A stretch of 64,000 bases of DNA, taken from NCBI GenBank assembly GCA_965219855.1, contig CBDCOR010000010.1:186001-250000 (forward strand), written 5' to 3'. The stretch's first letter is position 1. Each line of letters opens with the position of its first letter. Below, piece after piece: positions 17,624-26,616 of this stretch. The position numbers and the translations under genes are program-made. The notes under the pieces were generated by a model, which did not search any database, was not told where the DNA came from, and worked only from the letters and a program-made list of their open reading frames with translations. Origin of the DNA: CAUZIZ01 sp965219855 (GTDB lineage: Bacteria; Acidobacteriota; UBA6911; RPQK01; JAJDTT01).

Positions 17624-19401
17624 GATGTGAGCATCGCCAGGAGCAGGAGCGCAACCACTCCGGCCGCTATGAGCATCCCGTAGTGTTGGGTGTTGCCGCT
17701 CACCGTGGTTTTCAAGATTTGGCTGGAGAACTGGGTCAGCCGACCCACGCCCACGGCCGCGGAATCGACTACGCGGCTGTCGAGCTTGCGTAGGACATTC
17801 GCCACGCCCAGCACGGGCCGCCGCACAACAGCCTCATAGATCTCTCCCACGAAGCCGGCCTCGAGACGAGCCAGTGGCCTCTGCACCAGGGCCACACAGG
17901 CCGCCGAACCTTTGCGGTAGAACCAATCCGTGTCGAGGCTGATCTTGGGCTCGGGATCGAGGTGTTTTAGCAGCAGGAAGAAGCCAAGCGCCGTAAAGCC
18001 CAGCATCCCAAGGACGCTTGTGACGTGCTGCAGGGTATAGGGGGCGTAGTCCACGAGGTTTGGAAGATGCTGGTACAGGAGTCCAGGAAAAACCCCGATC
18101 AACACGCAGGCGGCCGCAGCCAAGCCCATGGCCACGAGCATGTTCGTGGGCGGTTCCTGGGCTTTCAAGCCGGAGTCTTCGCCGAAGAACATATAGTAAG
18201 GTAGCTTAAGACCCGTGTGCAGAAAAGTCCCGGCGGAAGCCAAAGTGAGCAGGAGAAAGATCAGCCCCAGGTGGGCCTCCCCAGCGGCAGAGACCACCAT
18301 GGACTTGCTTACGAAGCCGCTAAAGAGCGGTACGGCCGAGATGGCGAAGGCGCCTACCATGTAGAGGCCGAGAGTGATCGGCATGGTCTTGTAGAGTCCT
18401 CCCATTTCGCTCAGTTTTCGCCTCCCGGTCACCTCCAAGACGGCACCGGCTCCCATGAAGAGGAGCCCCTTGTAGAGGATGTGCGCGAAGGCGTGGGCGG
18501 TGGCACCGTTCAGGGCCAGCGCAGTCCCGATGCCTACCCCGCAGACCATGTAGCCAACCTGGCTGATAATATGGTAGGCGAGCAGCCGCCGCGCGTCGTT
18601 TTCCAGCACGGCGTAGACCACTCCATAGACCGCCATGGCCGCTCCCAACCACACTAGGAGCTCGGTGCCGGCGAAGCCGCGGATCAAGACGTAGACCGCG
18701 GACTTGGTGGTGAAGGCGGTCAGGAAGACCGCGCCTGTCACCGTGGCCTCGGGGTAGGCGTCCGGAAGCCAGGCCCCCAGGGGTGGGACAGCCGCGTTGA
18801 GGAGAAAGGCGATGAGGATCAAGGTCCAGGCCATGCCGCCGGAAAAAGCTCCCATGTCCCCGAAGGCGAGCGACCCGGTCTGGGACCAGTGGAGTACGAT
18901 CCCCGCCAGCAGGAGAAGCCCTCCGAAGACGTGGACGAGTAGATAGCGGAAACCAGCTGCAACGGCCGATGGTTCGCGGCGCAGCCACACCAGAACCGCG
19001 GCCGAGATCGCCACCACCTCCCAGAACAGGTAAAGAGAGAGGAAGTCACCTGCAAACGTGACCCCGAGCGCCCCCCCGGCATAGATCAGTGCGGTCACGT
19101 GCTGGTCATCGTCCTTCACGTGGAGCGCGTAGACCATACCGAGAAAGGCCATGAGCGAAAAGACATAGGAAAAAACCAGGCTCAAGCTGTCCACCCGTCC
19201 AAAGACGAGCTCTTGACCCAGGAAGCTCGTCACGCCATAGGTTCCAGGCGTCATGAGCAGGCAGTCGATCAGCGCCGCGGCAGGCAGAAGGACCATCGCC
19301 ACGCGCTTGACCCGGCCTTTGAGGAAGAGCAATCCCCAGGCGCCCAGGATCAGCAATAGCCCTGGGTGAATCCAATCTAGTCTTACGGCATCGAGAGTCA
19401 T
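17620..19401 (-). CDS. MrpD-like antiporter subunit in the complex I operon
   Basis: A 593-aa proton-conducting antiporter-type protein. The core matches NuoL/M/N/MrpD: LYLFWEVVAISAAVLVWLRR with the helix 5 Glu, NAAVPPLGAWLPDAYPEATVTGAVFL, ENDARRLLAYHIISQVGYMV, and AHILYKGLLFMGAGAVLE. It resembles Mrp subunit D more than NuoL. After the core, a C-terminal extension of about 130 residues has one helix (GMLGFTALGFFLLLKHLD), an amphipathic stretch and a last helix (GMLIAAGVVALLLLAML), which might replace the lateral helix of NuoL. It occupies the position where nuoL is expected. About 77 bp separate it from the small protein upstream. Confidence 0.85.
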   Translation of the reverse strand: MTLDAVRLDWIHPGLLLILGAWGLLFLKGRVKRVAMVLLPAAALIDCLLMTPGTYGVTSFLGQELVFGRVDSLSLVFSYVFSLMAFLGMVYALHVKDDDQHVTALIYAGGALGVTFAGDFLSLYLFWEVVAISAAVLVWLRREPSAVAAGFRYLLVHVFGGLLLLAGIVLHWSQTGSLAFGDMGAFSGGMAWTLILIAFLLNAAVPPLGAWLPDAYPEATVTGAVFLTAFTTKSAVYVLIRGFAGTELLVWLGAAMAVYGVVYAVLENDARRLLAYHIISQVGYMVCGVGIGTALALNGATAHAFAHILYKGLLFMGAGAVLEVTGRRKLSEMGGLYKTMPITLGLYMVGAFAISAVPLFSGFVSKSMVVSAAGEAHLGLIFLLLTLASAGTFLHTGLKLPYYMFFGEDSGLKAQEPPTNMLVAMGLAAAACVLIGVFPGLLYQHLPNLVDYAPYTLQHVTSVLGMLGFTALGFFLLLKHLDPEPKISLDTDWFYRKGSAACVALVQRPLARLEAGFVGEIYEAVVRRPVLGVANVLRKLDSRVVDSAAVGVGRLTQFSSQILKTTVSGNTQHYGMLIAAGVVALLLLAMLTS

Positions 19402-19478
19402 AACTGGTTAGTCGAGCAGCACCAAATCCCAAGCACCAAGATACAAACAAATCTCATGGACCCACAAACCCGCAGATG

Positions 19479-19742
19479 TCAAGAATCATAGTAATCCTCG
19501 CGGCGCATGAGCCACACCTTCCCCAGGAATTTGGATACGACGATGATGGCCACGCAGGAGGCAAGTCCAAAGAGCGAACCCCAGGCCGGAAAGCTCTCGA
19601 ACGAGAAATGGGAGTGATGGCCGTCGAAAGCCAGGGGCAGAACGATCTCCAACAGAGCCACCGCAGCCAGGCCAACATAGAACCAGCGCTTGATCCGGGC
19701 GAAGCGGACCGGATCTTCCAGCTGTTTTTCCAAGAAGGTCAC
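19479..19742 (-). CDS. Small two-helix membrane protein in the nuo operon
   Basis: An 87-aa protein with an N-terminal charged segment (LEDPVRFARIKRW) and two hydrophobic helices (FYVGLAAVALLEIVLPLAF and LFGLASCVAIIVVSKFLGKVW). The His-rich loop GHHSHFSF lies between them. It overlaps the upstream MrpD-like gene by four bases, so it is probably a real operon member. Its place between two antiporter-type genes suggests an accessory subunit; no function is known to me. Confidence 0.75.
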   Translation of the reverse strand: MTFLEKQLEDPVRFARIKRWFYVGLAAVALLEIVLPLAFDGHHSHFSFESFPAWGSLFGLASCVAIIVVSKFLGKVWLMRREDYYDS

Positions 19743-21244
19743 GGCAGTACCTTTCCAGCCAGTTCCAAGACAGGGTTCGGGTAAAGGCCCAGGAGCAGAC
19801 TTGCGGCCGCGCTGATCGCCAAGGGCGCAACCATCCAGGGGACCTCGCGGACCGGCTCCCGGGTCTGCGGCGGTTCTTCGAAGTAGGCCTTATACACGAC
19901 CGGGCCAAGGTAGGCTGCGTTGAGAAACGAGCTGACCAGGAGTACCCCTAACAGGGTGAGGCTGTGAAGTTCCAGCGAGCCGAGGGCCAAGTACCACTTG
20001 GAGACGAAGCCAGAGGTGGGGGGAATGCCCACCACGCTCAGGGAGGCAAGCGCAAACGCGGCCATGGTCCACGGCATGCTTTTGGCAAGGCCGGACATCT
20101 GGCTGACTTCAGTCTTGTGTGTGGAGACGTATATCGAGCCGGCACATAAGAAGAGTGTGATCTTCGATACGGCGTGGTTAGTGATATGGGCGATCCCGCC
20201 CAACACCCCGGCAGTGGCATTTCCGCTTTGAGTCAAGAGCGCCGCTCCCAGGATGATATAGGAGAGCTGGCTCACCGTGGAGAAGGCCAGCCGGGCCTTG
20301 AGGTTGTCCTGTCCGAGCGCCAGAAGGGAACCGACCAGGATTGTCACTGAGGCGGCTCCTAATGCCAATTGGTCCGCGCCGATCTCGCGCATGGCTTCGG
20401 TGCCAAAAACGAACAGAAAGACACGGAGCGTGGAGAATACCCCGGTTTTGACCACGGCCACCGCATGCAGCAATGCGCTCACTGGGGTGGGGGCGACCAT
20501 TGCCGCCGGCAGCCAGCTGTGGAGTGGCATAAGCGCGTTTTTGGCGAATCCGAACAGGAACAGCGCAAAGATTATAAAGAGCAGCATGGGCTGCGCCGTG
20601 ATCTGCTCGACCGGCAGAATGCCGCCACTGCGAAACTCCAGGGTTCCGGCCACGTTGTAGGTCAGGATTATGGCGGCCACCAGAAACACTTTGGCCGCAC
20701 CCAGAAGATAGATGACGTACTTGCGGGCACCGGCCTTGGCTTCGGTCGTCTCCTTATGACCCACGAGGGGGTAGGTGACCAGGGTCAAGGCCTCGTAAAA
20801 TAAAAACAAGGTGAACAGGTTGGCCGAGAAGGCCACCCCTAACGTGGCGGAAAGGGCCAGAGCGAAGCAGGCAAAGTAACGGGTTTGAGCGTGCTCTCTA
20901 AGCGAACGCATGTAGCCGATCGAGTAGAACGAGGTCAGGATCCACAGGAGCGACGCCCCCGAGGCAAAAAGGAGGCCGAAGGCGTCCGCCCGAAAGGCTA
21001 GTTCAATGCCGGGGAGGATCCGGAAGAGCACACATTCCGGCCTGCCGCCCGCCTGGACCTCCGGGATCATGCCGGCTACCAGAGCGAACATCACGGCACC
21101 GGCGGCAACGGACCAGAACTCCCTCAGATTGGCCCGACGCTCGCCAGTGCATGCAATGAGTAGCGCGCCCACAGCCGGGACGAGCACTGCCAGCAGAGGC
21201 ATGACCGAAATCGAGCTACCGGTTGGTTCCACCGCCGTCACCAC
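19739..21244 (-). CDS. MrpD-like/NuoM-like antiporter subunit
   Basis: A 501-aa antiporter-type membrane protein. Landmarks are IELAFRADAFGLLFASGASLLW, FLFYEALTLVTYPLVGHKET with the helix 5 Glu, KNALMPLHSWLPAAMVAPTPVSALLHAVAVVKTG, and QDNLKARLAFSTVSQLSYI. This is closest to Mrp subunit D/A-type proteins rather than NuoL. It directly follows nuoK, overlapping it by 7 bp. With the second MrpD-like protein, NuoM and NuoN, the operon encodes four antiporter-type subunits instead of the usual three. Confidence 0.87.
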   Translation of the reverse strand: MVTAVEPTGSSISVMPLLAVLVPAVGALLIACTGERRANLREFWSVAAGAVMFALVAGMIPEVQAGGRPECVLFRILPGIELAFRADAFGLLFASGASLLWILTSFYSIGYMRSLREHAQTRYFACFALALSATLGVAFSANLFTLFLFYEALTLVTYPLVGHKETTEAKAGARKYVIYLLGAAKVFLVAAIILTYNVAGTLEFRSGGILPVEQITAQPMLLFIIFALFLFGFAKNALMPLHSWLPAAMVAPTPVSALLHAVAVVKTGVFSTLRVFLFVFGTEAMREIGADQLALGAASVTILVGSLLALGQDNLKARLAFSTVSQLSYIILGAALLTQSGNATAGVLGGIAHITNHAVSKITLFLCAGSIYVSTHKTEVSQMSGLAKSMPWTMAAFALASLSVVGIPPTSGFVSKWYLALGSLELHSLTLLGVLLVSSFLNAAYLGPVVYKAYFEEPPQTREPVREVPWMVAPLAISAAASLLLGLYPNPVLELAGKVLP

Positions 21245-21543
21245 TTGAGCTGGGTCAGATCCGCCACGCCGGCCCCAGGCTTGTTTCGGTTCAACGCAAT
21301 CACGAGTCCTAGACCGACCCCTGCCTCGGCGGCTGCCACAGCGATCACGAAGAGGGCCAGGACCTGGCCGCTTGGGTCATTGAGGTGCCGGCTGAATCCG
21401 GCCAGGCTGAGGTTAACTGCATTGAGCATGACCTCGACCGAGACGAGCATCAGGATGATGTTGCGCCGGGCCAGGAAGCCGAACACTCCAATCCCAAAGA
21501 GGACAGCGCTCAGTCCCAGAACCACACCCACGGGCACAATCAT
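21238..21543 (-). CDS. nuoK: NADH-quinone oxidoreductase subunit K
   Basis: A 101-aa membrane subunit with three helices. The conserved glutamates of the proton path are in LMLVSVEVMLNAVNLSL and VIAVAAAEAGVGLGLVIAL. It corresponds to MrpC. It overlaps nuoJ by four bases and the following MrpD-like gene by seven. Confidence 0.95.
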   Translation of the reverse strand: MIVPVGVVLGLSAVLFGIGVFGFLARRNIILMLVSVEVMLNAVNLSLAGFSRHLNDPSGQVLALFVIAVAAAEAGVGLGLVIALNRNKPGAGVADLTQLKW

Positions 21544-22079
21544 GACGCTGCTCTTCTCCTGGCGAGCACGACCGCGCTCACGATGGCGGCCAAGAGGACG
21601 AGCGAGGCTATTTCGAAGGGCAGCGCGAAGGGTCCGAAGAGCGCTGTGCCCATCTGCGAAAGGCTACCCAGAGCCTGACCTTCCGTTGCCATAAGGGCTG
21701 CAGCCGGTGCGGCCTCAGCACCCAGGGGGTTGAGCGTCTCGATCTGGGCGAGCCAGGTCAGGGCCGCGAATCCGAGCCCCGCGGCGGCGGCGAGCGGCCA
21801 GTGGGCGCCGAAGCGCGGCCCGCCCTCCTCGCTCGGCAGGTCGAGCAGCATCAGGACAAAGATATAGAAGACCAGGATGGCGCCCGCGTACACGATCACC
21901 TGTACCGCTGCCAGAAACTCCGCCCCCAGCAACAGGAAGATGCCTGCCACGTGCAGGAAGAGGGCCAGCACCCAGAGCATACTGTGAACGGGATTCTTCC
22001 GCGTCACAGCCAGAATTGCGCTCGTGACGCTAGCAGCCGCCATGTAGTAGAAGGCCGCTTGTGCAGTAAAAAGCGTCAT
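21540..22079 (-). CDS. nuoJ: NADH-quinone oxidoreductase subunit J
   Basis: A 179-aa membrane subunit with five predicted helices. The family segment AEFLAAVQVIVYAGAILVFYIFVLMLL contains the conserved Tyr and the pi-bulge region of helix 3. It is the first gene of the nuoJ-N block. Its ATG overlaps the stop of a CBS-domain remnant by four bases, an unusual partner for nuoJ; normally nuoI precedes it. Confidence 0.94.
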   Translation of the reverse strand: MTLFTAQAAFYYMAAASVTSAILAVTRKNPVHSMLWVLALFLHVAGIFLLLGAEFLAAVQVIVYAGAILVFYIFVLMLLDLPSEEGGPRFGAHWPLAAAAGLGFAALTWLAQIETLNPLGAEAAPAAALMATEGQALGSLSQMGTALFGPFALPFEIASLVLLAAIVSAVVLARRRAAS

Positions 22080-22285
22080 TGAATTGGGCAGTTGCCGGAG
22101 AGGTAGTGGCCCTGGAGGTGGTGGATTGTACGGTCCTCAGTCGTAACGATCCTCTTGACAATGTCGCCAAACGGCAACCTTGCGATGACCTTCTCATCCT
22201 CTACGATCGGTAGGCTCCGGCAGCACTTAACCATCATGGGTTGTACGCACTCCTGCGTTTCCGAACTGGGCGGGCTATGATCCAT
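22076..22285 (-). pseudogene. CBS-domain remnant fused to the nuoJ start
   Basis: The codons read TQECVQPMMVKCCRSLPIVEDEKVI, then PFGDIVKRIV and TIHHLQGHYLSG. This aligns with the second CBS motif of the protein at 11058-11492 (EECMALMTDKRIRHLPVLESDNVV, SIGDVVKAII, TIKQLENYITG) but is clearly diverged. The first CBS motif is absent and the N-terminal codons look random. Its stop overlaps the nuoJ ATG. Confidence 0.6.
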
Positions 22286-22494
22286 GGATCACCGATACGA
22301 ATTTTGATCGCCCGAGCCCTCGCTCAACGTAAGGGGTGTAGTGGCGCCTGTCAAGCAGTTCCGGCGGTTTTGTCAGATTAATAGCGCATCAGTCAGAAGT
22401 GTTGAGAGATTTGGGGCTGGGACCGGACTCTCGCCCCGCCGCCACAGGCCTGACCCGCTGCAGTGGGTTGAAGGCACTGACGAACGCAGCCACA

Positions 22495-22515
22495 CCAGTG
22501 TACTAAGTACACTGG
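22495..22515. repeat. Back-to-back terminal repeats of the nuo MITE-like element
   Basis: CCAGTGTACT (22495-22504), one A, then AGTACACTGG (22506-22515) form a perfect 21-bp palindrome. These are the same 10-bp ends found at 5849-5858 and 6099-6108, here with nothing between them. It may be an excision or deletion scar. Confidence 0.6.
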
Positions 22516-22526
22516 AAAAGAAGGAG

Positions 22527-22619
22527 GTGAATCCTGAAGGGATTCCGTATTTCAGCCCAGGGTTTCCGAACCCTGGGTCAACGGCGTCTCCCCTGGATTT
22601 CAACCCTGAATAGGTTGCC
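22527..22619. repeat. Dispersed palindromic repeat, family 2 (copy a)
   Basis: It contains GAATCC.GGATTC, a CCCAGGGTTT...AACCCTGGG hairpin and a CAACCCTG...GGTTGCC close. A near-identical copy is at 45295-45387 and a diverged one at 26617-26700. It lies just beyond the 3' end of the second reverse-transcriptase gene. Confidence 0.75.
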
Positions 22620-22735
22620 TACAGAAGGGCAACCAATGGGTCAGGACGCACGCGGGTAAGAGGCAGGCGGAGTTCCCGCCTGCCCCTCCCCGTTGTCGCG
22701 ATGGGGTCTGTTCCCCACATTTACCGGCGTGAGGG

Positions 22736-24001
22736 TCACTCACCGGGCGACCCCAAAGACGTTGCCCCATTTCGGGGAACGACGTAACATACTTGACCGT
22801 AGGTGTTGCGACAGAGACAGAAGCTTTCCAGGGAAAGCAAGCCGAGCTTTCGGCAGAAGAACCCCACCCGGAGTTTGCGGTTGTCGTTGTAGTTCTTCCG
22901 TTTAAGCTTCATGCTCCGGAGTCGCATTCGGACCCAGGAGTCGAGCTTTTGGAAGAGCCAACGATTGGTCGCAAACTCGGGGGTGAAGTACTGTGCTGTC
23001 CCCCTGATCACTCGGTTCAATTTCAGGATTGCCTCGGCATCGAGGTTATGGCAGCGGACGGTTAATTCCCGCACCTTATCCTTGAATTTCTGCTGGGACT
23101 TGTCGCGCATGCGCCGGGAACGGGACGAGAGGAAAAAGCCAAGAAATTCATAGCCTTTTCCGAACGTCATGATCCGGGTTTTCTCCGGACTCAGCCGTAG
23201 CTGAAGTGGGGTTTCCAGCACTTGCTGGACGAGTTCCATAGCCTCTTGCGCCTGCTGTTGGGACCGGGTCAAGACGACGAAGTCGTCAGCATAGCGGGCG
23301 AATTGAAAACCCGCCCGGTGCAAGGCCCAGTCCAATTGGTTGAGGACGATGTTAGCCAGCAGTGGGGAAATGACTCCTCCCTGTGGCGTGCCGACCGTGG
23401 TCGGCTTGAAGACTCCGTCGTCCATGACCCCGGCAGTGAGAAATCGTTGGAGAAGGCGAAGGATATTGCCGTCGGCAACCTTGTCGGCCACCAACTGCAT
23501 AATGACGTTCTGTGGAATGTGGTCAAAAAAACCTTCCACATCGGCGTCGAGTACCCAAAGGTAGCCGGCGTCGTGAAGGGACAACAGCCACTGGATCGCC
23601 TGATGACAGTTGCGTTTAGGACGAAACCCGAAGGAGGCGTCCTGAAAGAGCGGCTCGAAGATAGGTTCCAGCAGCCGCCGCAGAACCTCCTGGGCCACGC
23701 GATCGCGGACCACGGGGATCCCGAGCGGCCGGGTCTTCTTCGTGCGAGGGCCTTTGGAGATCCGGACGCGGAGCAGCGGATCGGGCCGAAACGCCCCTGA
23801 TTTGAGAACTTTCATCAGGGCGAGAAGGTTTGGTTCGAGGTTAGCCTCGAACCTCCCGACGCTGACCTTGTCCACTCCAGCGGCACCTCGGTTGCGCTTG
23901 ACTTTCTTGAAAGCGGCCCGCATGAGCTCGATCGTAATGCGACCGGTCAGCGAGTGCTCCTTTCTGCTCTTCACCATGGTGTTCCTGTTAGGTTGCATCA
24001 T
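22736..24001 (-). CDS. ltrA: Group II intron reverse transcriptase/maturase (second)
   Basis: A 421-aa protein. RT motifs KKTRPLGIPVVRDRVAQE, SFGFRPKRNCHQAI, DADVEGFFDHIPQ, GTPQGGVISPLLANI and the catalytic FARYADDFVVL are all intact. A maturase domain with NRVIRGTAQYFTP follows, and there is no HNH endonuclease domain. Sequence and length differ from the RT at 12559-13917, so it belongs to a different lineage. Its intron has been split by the IS1380 element inserted 52 bp before its start codon, so splicing is probably lost although the frame is open. Confidence 0.9.
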   Translation of the reverse strand: MMQPNRNTMVKSRKEHSLTGRITIELMRAAFKKVKRNRGAAGVDKVSVGRFEANLEPNLLALMKVLKSGAFRPDPLLRVRISKGPRTKKTRPLGIPVVRDRVAQEVLRRLLEPIFEPLFQDASFGFRPKRNCHQAIQWLLSLHDAGYLWVLDADVEGFFDHIPQNVIMQLVADKVADGNILRLLQRFLTAGVMDDGVFKPTTVGTPQGGVISPLLANIVLNQLDWALHRAGFQFARYADDFVVLTRSQQQAQEAMELVQQVLETPLQLRLSPEKTRIMTFGKGYEFLGFFLSSRSRRMRDKSQQKFKDKVRELTVRCHNLDAEAILKLNRVIRGTAQYFTPEFATNRWLFQKLDSWVRMRLRSMKLKRKNYNDNRKLRVGFFCRKLGLLSLESFCLCRNTYGQVCYVVPRNGATSLGSPGE

Positions 24002-24052
24002 CAGGTGAGACGGATCGGGGATCTATCGGGTGTTTCTTAGCCAGGCACCTAG

Positions 24053-25923
24053 GCCCAAAAGAAGTAGATGAAAGTGGACTAAACCACATGTAAACACCTG
24101 AAATGCCAGACCTGACGGGTATTCTGGGGTTGTCAAAGAAACTTCAGAACAAGCCGAAAGGAGGCATTTCAGGTGAAGAAAAAGGATAGCGCAATCATCC
24201 GCAAACGGGAAGCAGAGGTTGCTCAGCGATTGAGCCCCAGCTGGAACGGTCAAGACCCGAAACCGGTGCTCTCGCCCGAGGTCATCAGCTACGAGGTCTC
24301 GGAGAAAACGGGTGCGGTCAGTTACGGTGGTCTGGGGCTGCTGCAGCAGGTGGTGAAGTGGAGTGGGCTGGGGAAAGCCATTGACCAGGCGGTGACGCTG
24401 CTCAAACGCCACCAACCGTACCACGAATCGGACCACGTCCTGAGCCTGATCTACAACGTGGCCACGGGCGGGACCCGCTATCAGGATATTGAACTGCGAC
24501 GTCAGAGTGTGAGTTTCCTGGAGGCGGTGGGAGCCGAGAAGATCCCCGCCCCCAGCACGGCCGGAGACTTTGTGCGCCGCTTTGACGCGCCCGACGTGGT
24601 GGATCTGATGGAAGCCGTCAATGCCAGCCGCCTCAAGGTCTGGGCCCAACAACCGGCCCGTTTCTTCCAACGGGCGGAGATCGACGTGGATGGGACGATG
24701 GCCCCCACGAGCGGCGAATGCAAGGAGGGGATGGAGATCAGCTACGACGGGCAGTGGGGCTATGCGCCGCTGATCGTGACGCTGGCCAATACGGGAGAGG
24801 TGCTCTATGCGGTCAACCGCTCGGGCAACCGTCCCTCTCATGAGGGAGCGGCCGAATGGCTGGATCGGAGTATCGAGCTGGTTCGAGAGGCGGGTTTTCG
24901 GAAGGTGCGCCTGCGCGGGGACACGGATTTTTCGCTGACGGCTCATTTTGACCGTTGGACGGAGGCGGGCGTGGAGTTTGACTTCGGGATCGACGCCCAT
25001 CCGAGCTTCGTCAAGTGGGCGGAGGCGTTGCCAAAAGCGAGATGGAAAGAGCTGGGGCGCCCCAGCCAGGGGAAAGGAAAAGGGAAGAAGCGGCGCCAGC
25101 GGCGGGACAAAGTGAAGCCGGAGATTGTCAAGAGACGCGGGTTCAAGACGCTGACGCTGGAACGGGAAGAGATCGCGGAGATCGACTACCGTCCGAGCAA
25201 AGCGAAGCGAACCTATCGGATGGTGATCTTGCGCAAGACGATCCTGGTCGAGAAAGGCCAGAAGCGGCTGCTGCCGCAGACGCGCTACCACTTTTATGTC
25301 ACCAATATCTCGGCCAGAACGTTGGGAACGGCGGGAGTCGTACGGGAAAACAACCGGCGCTGCAACCAGGAGAACGTCATTGAACAACTCAAGAACGGAG
25401 TCGAGGCCCTGCGGATGCCCTCGGATACGCTGGTAGCCAACTGGGCCTATCTGGTGATTGCGGCTCAAGCCTGGAATCTGAAAGCCTGGATGGGGTTGGT
25501 GCTGCCGGCGCGACTGCAAGCCCGACAGCTGGTGAAGATGGAGTATCGCCGTTTCCTGCGAGAGGTCATTGAAATGCCCTGCCAGATTTTGCGCAGGGGC
25601 CGACAGTTGGTCTATCGGCTGCTGGATGTCAATGGTTGGAGCCGTCTTCTCTTGGAAGGCAGTAAGTGGTTGAAACACCGGCCAGCTACCTGAAACTGAA
25701 AGGAGATAAAGTAGCTCCGAGGGTCGCCAGAGCTGGGGCGAGGTGTCTCTACAAACGCCCCCCAAGAGGGCAGAATCGTTTTCCCTGAGCGATCGGCGTG
25801 GAGGACAGCTGAACACGTGCTTGTTCTGAGTGACTTCGCGCCGAAATTTAGAATTTAGGTCTCCAAAATGGCTCCTCGGAGCCGACAAAGGGGTCTATTT
25901 TCGAACTTGCGCTTATTTTGGGC
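24053..25923 (+). mobile_element. Complete IS1380-family insertion sequence
   Basis: An 1871-bp element. The ends are inverted: GCCCAAAAGAAG at 24053 and the complement of GCCCAAAATAAG ending at 25923. Both are flanked by CTAG (24049-24052 and 25924-25927), a 4-bp target duplication. It contains one transposase gene. It sits inside a group II intron, between the intron's 5' RNA domain and its maturase gene. The part 24743-25923 is repeated at 1-1181. Confidence 0.92.
24173..25693 (+). CDS. IS1380-family transposase
   Basis: A 506-aa DDE-type transposase with GTG start and a strong AGGAGG site. The family pattern is visible: GLGLLQQVVKWSGLGKAI near residue 50, DHVLSLIYNVATGG, EIDVDGTMAPTSGECKEG with the first catalytic Asp (about 172), RLRGDTDFS with the second, and the C-terminal ENVIEQLKNGVEALRMPSDTLVANWAYLVI with the Glu and the N-W-A-Y segment. 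Length is normal for the family. The gene appears intact. A 621-codon antisense frame is an artefact of codon use. Confidence 0.93.
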   Translation: MKKKDSAIIRKREAEVAQRLSPSWNGQDPKPVLSPEVISYEVSEKTGAVSYGGLGLLQQVVKWSGLGKAIDQAVTLLKRHQPYHESDHVLSLIYNVATGGTRYQDIELRRQSVSFLEAVGAEKIPAPSTAGDFVRRFDAPDVVDLMEAVNASRLKVWAQQPARFFQRAEIDVDGTMAPTSGECKEGMEISYDGQWGYAPLIVTLANTGEVLYAVNRSGNRPSHEGAAEWLDRSIELVREAGFRKVRLRGDTDFSLTAHFDRWTEAGVEFDFGIDAHPSFVKWAEALPKARWKELGRPSQGKGKGKKRRQRRDKVKPEIVKRRGFKTLTLEREEIAEIDYRPSKAKRTYRMVILRKTILVEKGQKRLLPQTRYHFYVTNISARTLGTAGVVRENNRRCNQENVIEQLKNGVEALRMPSDTLVANWAYLVIAAQAWNLKAWMGLVLPARLQARQLVKMEYRRFLREVIEMPCQILRRGRQLVYRLLDVNGWSRLLLEGSKWLKHRPAT

Positions 25924-26616
25924 CTAGGTGTCTGTTTTCTCGGTTTGACCCGGGCAAGAGCACGGGCCGGCCCATTTTGGAGGCCACGGCCGGGACGCTA
26001 ACTACCCAGAGCTCAGATCCTTCCTCAGCTCGTCTTCGGTTTTACCTTTCCTCCAGTCGAAACTGGAGTACTCCGGCTCTGCGGCAATCCCTAAAGCGGA
26101 GGCGGCTCAGGAGGCCTTCTCCACAGCACCGCATCATCCGTCGCCTTTCGCCGAGGGCTTATAGCGCGGACTCACCCAACGTGGGACGGTGGGGGACCTT
26201 CACCGGTCATGACTCGAACCATTTTCCTCAGGCGGCGACAGGTATCACCCAAAGCAGTTCCAGAGAGATAACCACATGTTCTCTCTGAAGACGAGGTCAG
26301 GGAACCTCGCCGACGCTTCGCTCAAGGGCGGTCGTTGGCGCTTTGCTCTAGGCCGAAGTGCCGTCTCCCGAAGTCTTCCTGCCTGGCCCCTTCGTGACGA
26401 TCCCTTCTTCCGGACCTGCCGTTGGGAGCGCCCTGGCTGCCTACCTCCGCTGGTTAGTTGCGGAGTTCGAGCAGGAAGTTCTGTACCAGCGTGGACTCGC
26501 ACAGGTAGGCTTCGGCGTCTTGCTTCTCTTATCCCTCTATTTCCCTCCTTTCAAACGCCTCACCGTTTGTCTACCATGGTTGACTTAGTTCGAGCCACTG
26601 CGGCTCATCGCACCCC

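Larger units (their letters stand above)
22640..26613 (-). mobile_element. Second group II intron, interrupted by IS1380
   Basis: On the minus strand GTGCGATGAGCCGCAG at 26613 downward looks like a group II 5' end. It continues through D1-like RNA sequence to 25928, resumes after the IS1380 (24053-25923), and runs into the maturase gene. Removing the IS and one CTAG would rejoin the intron. I cannot recognise domain V after the maturase stop. Only a GGCAGGCGG/CCGCCTGCC hairpin near 22650-22680 resembles domain VI, so the 3' boundary is approximate and the intron may be damaged there too. Confidence 0.5.

Noticed and set aside
24023..25888. 621-codon open frame antisense to the IS1380 transposase
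   Set aside because: It is a by-product of GC-rich codon use; the plus-strand transposase has all family motifs.
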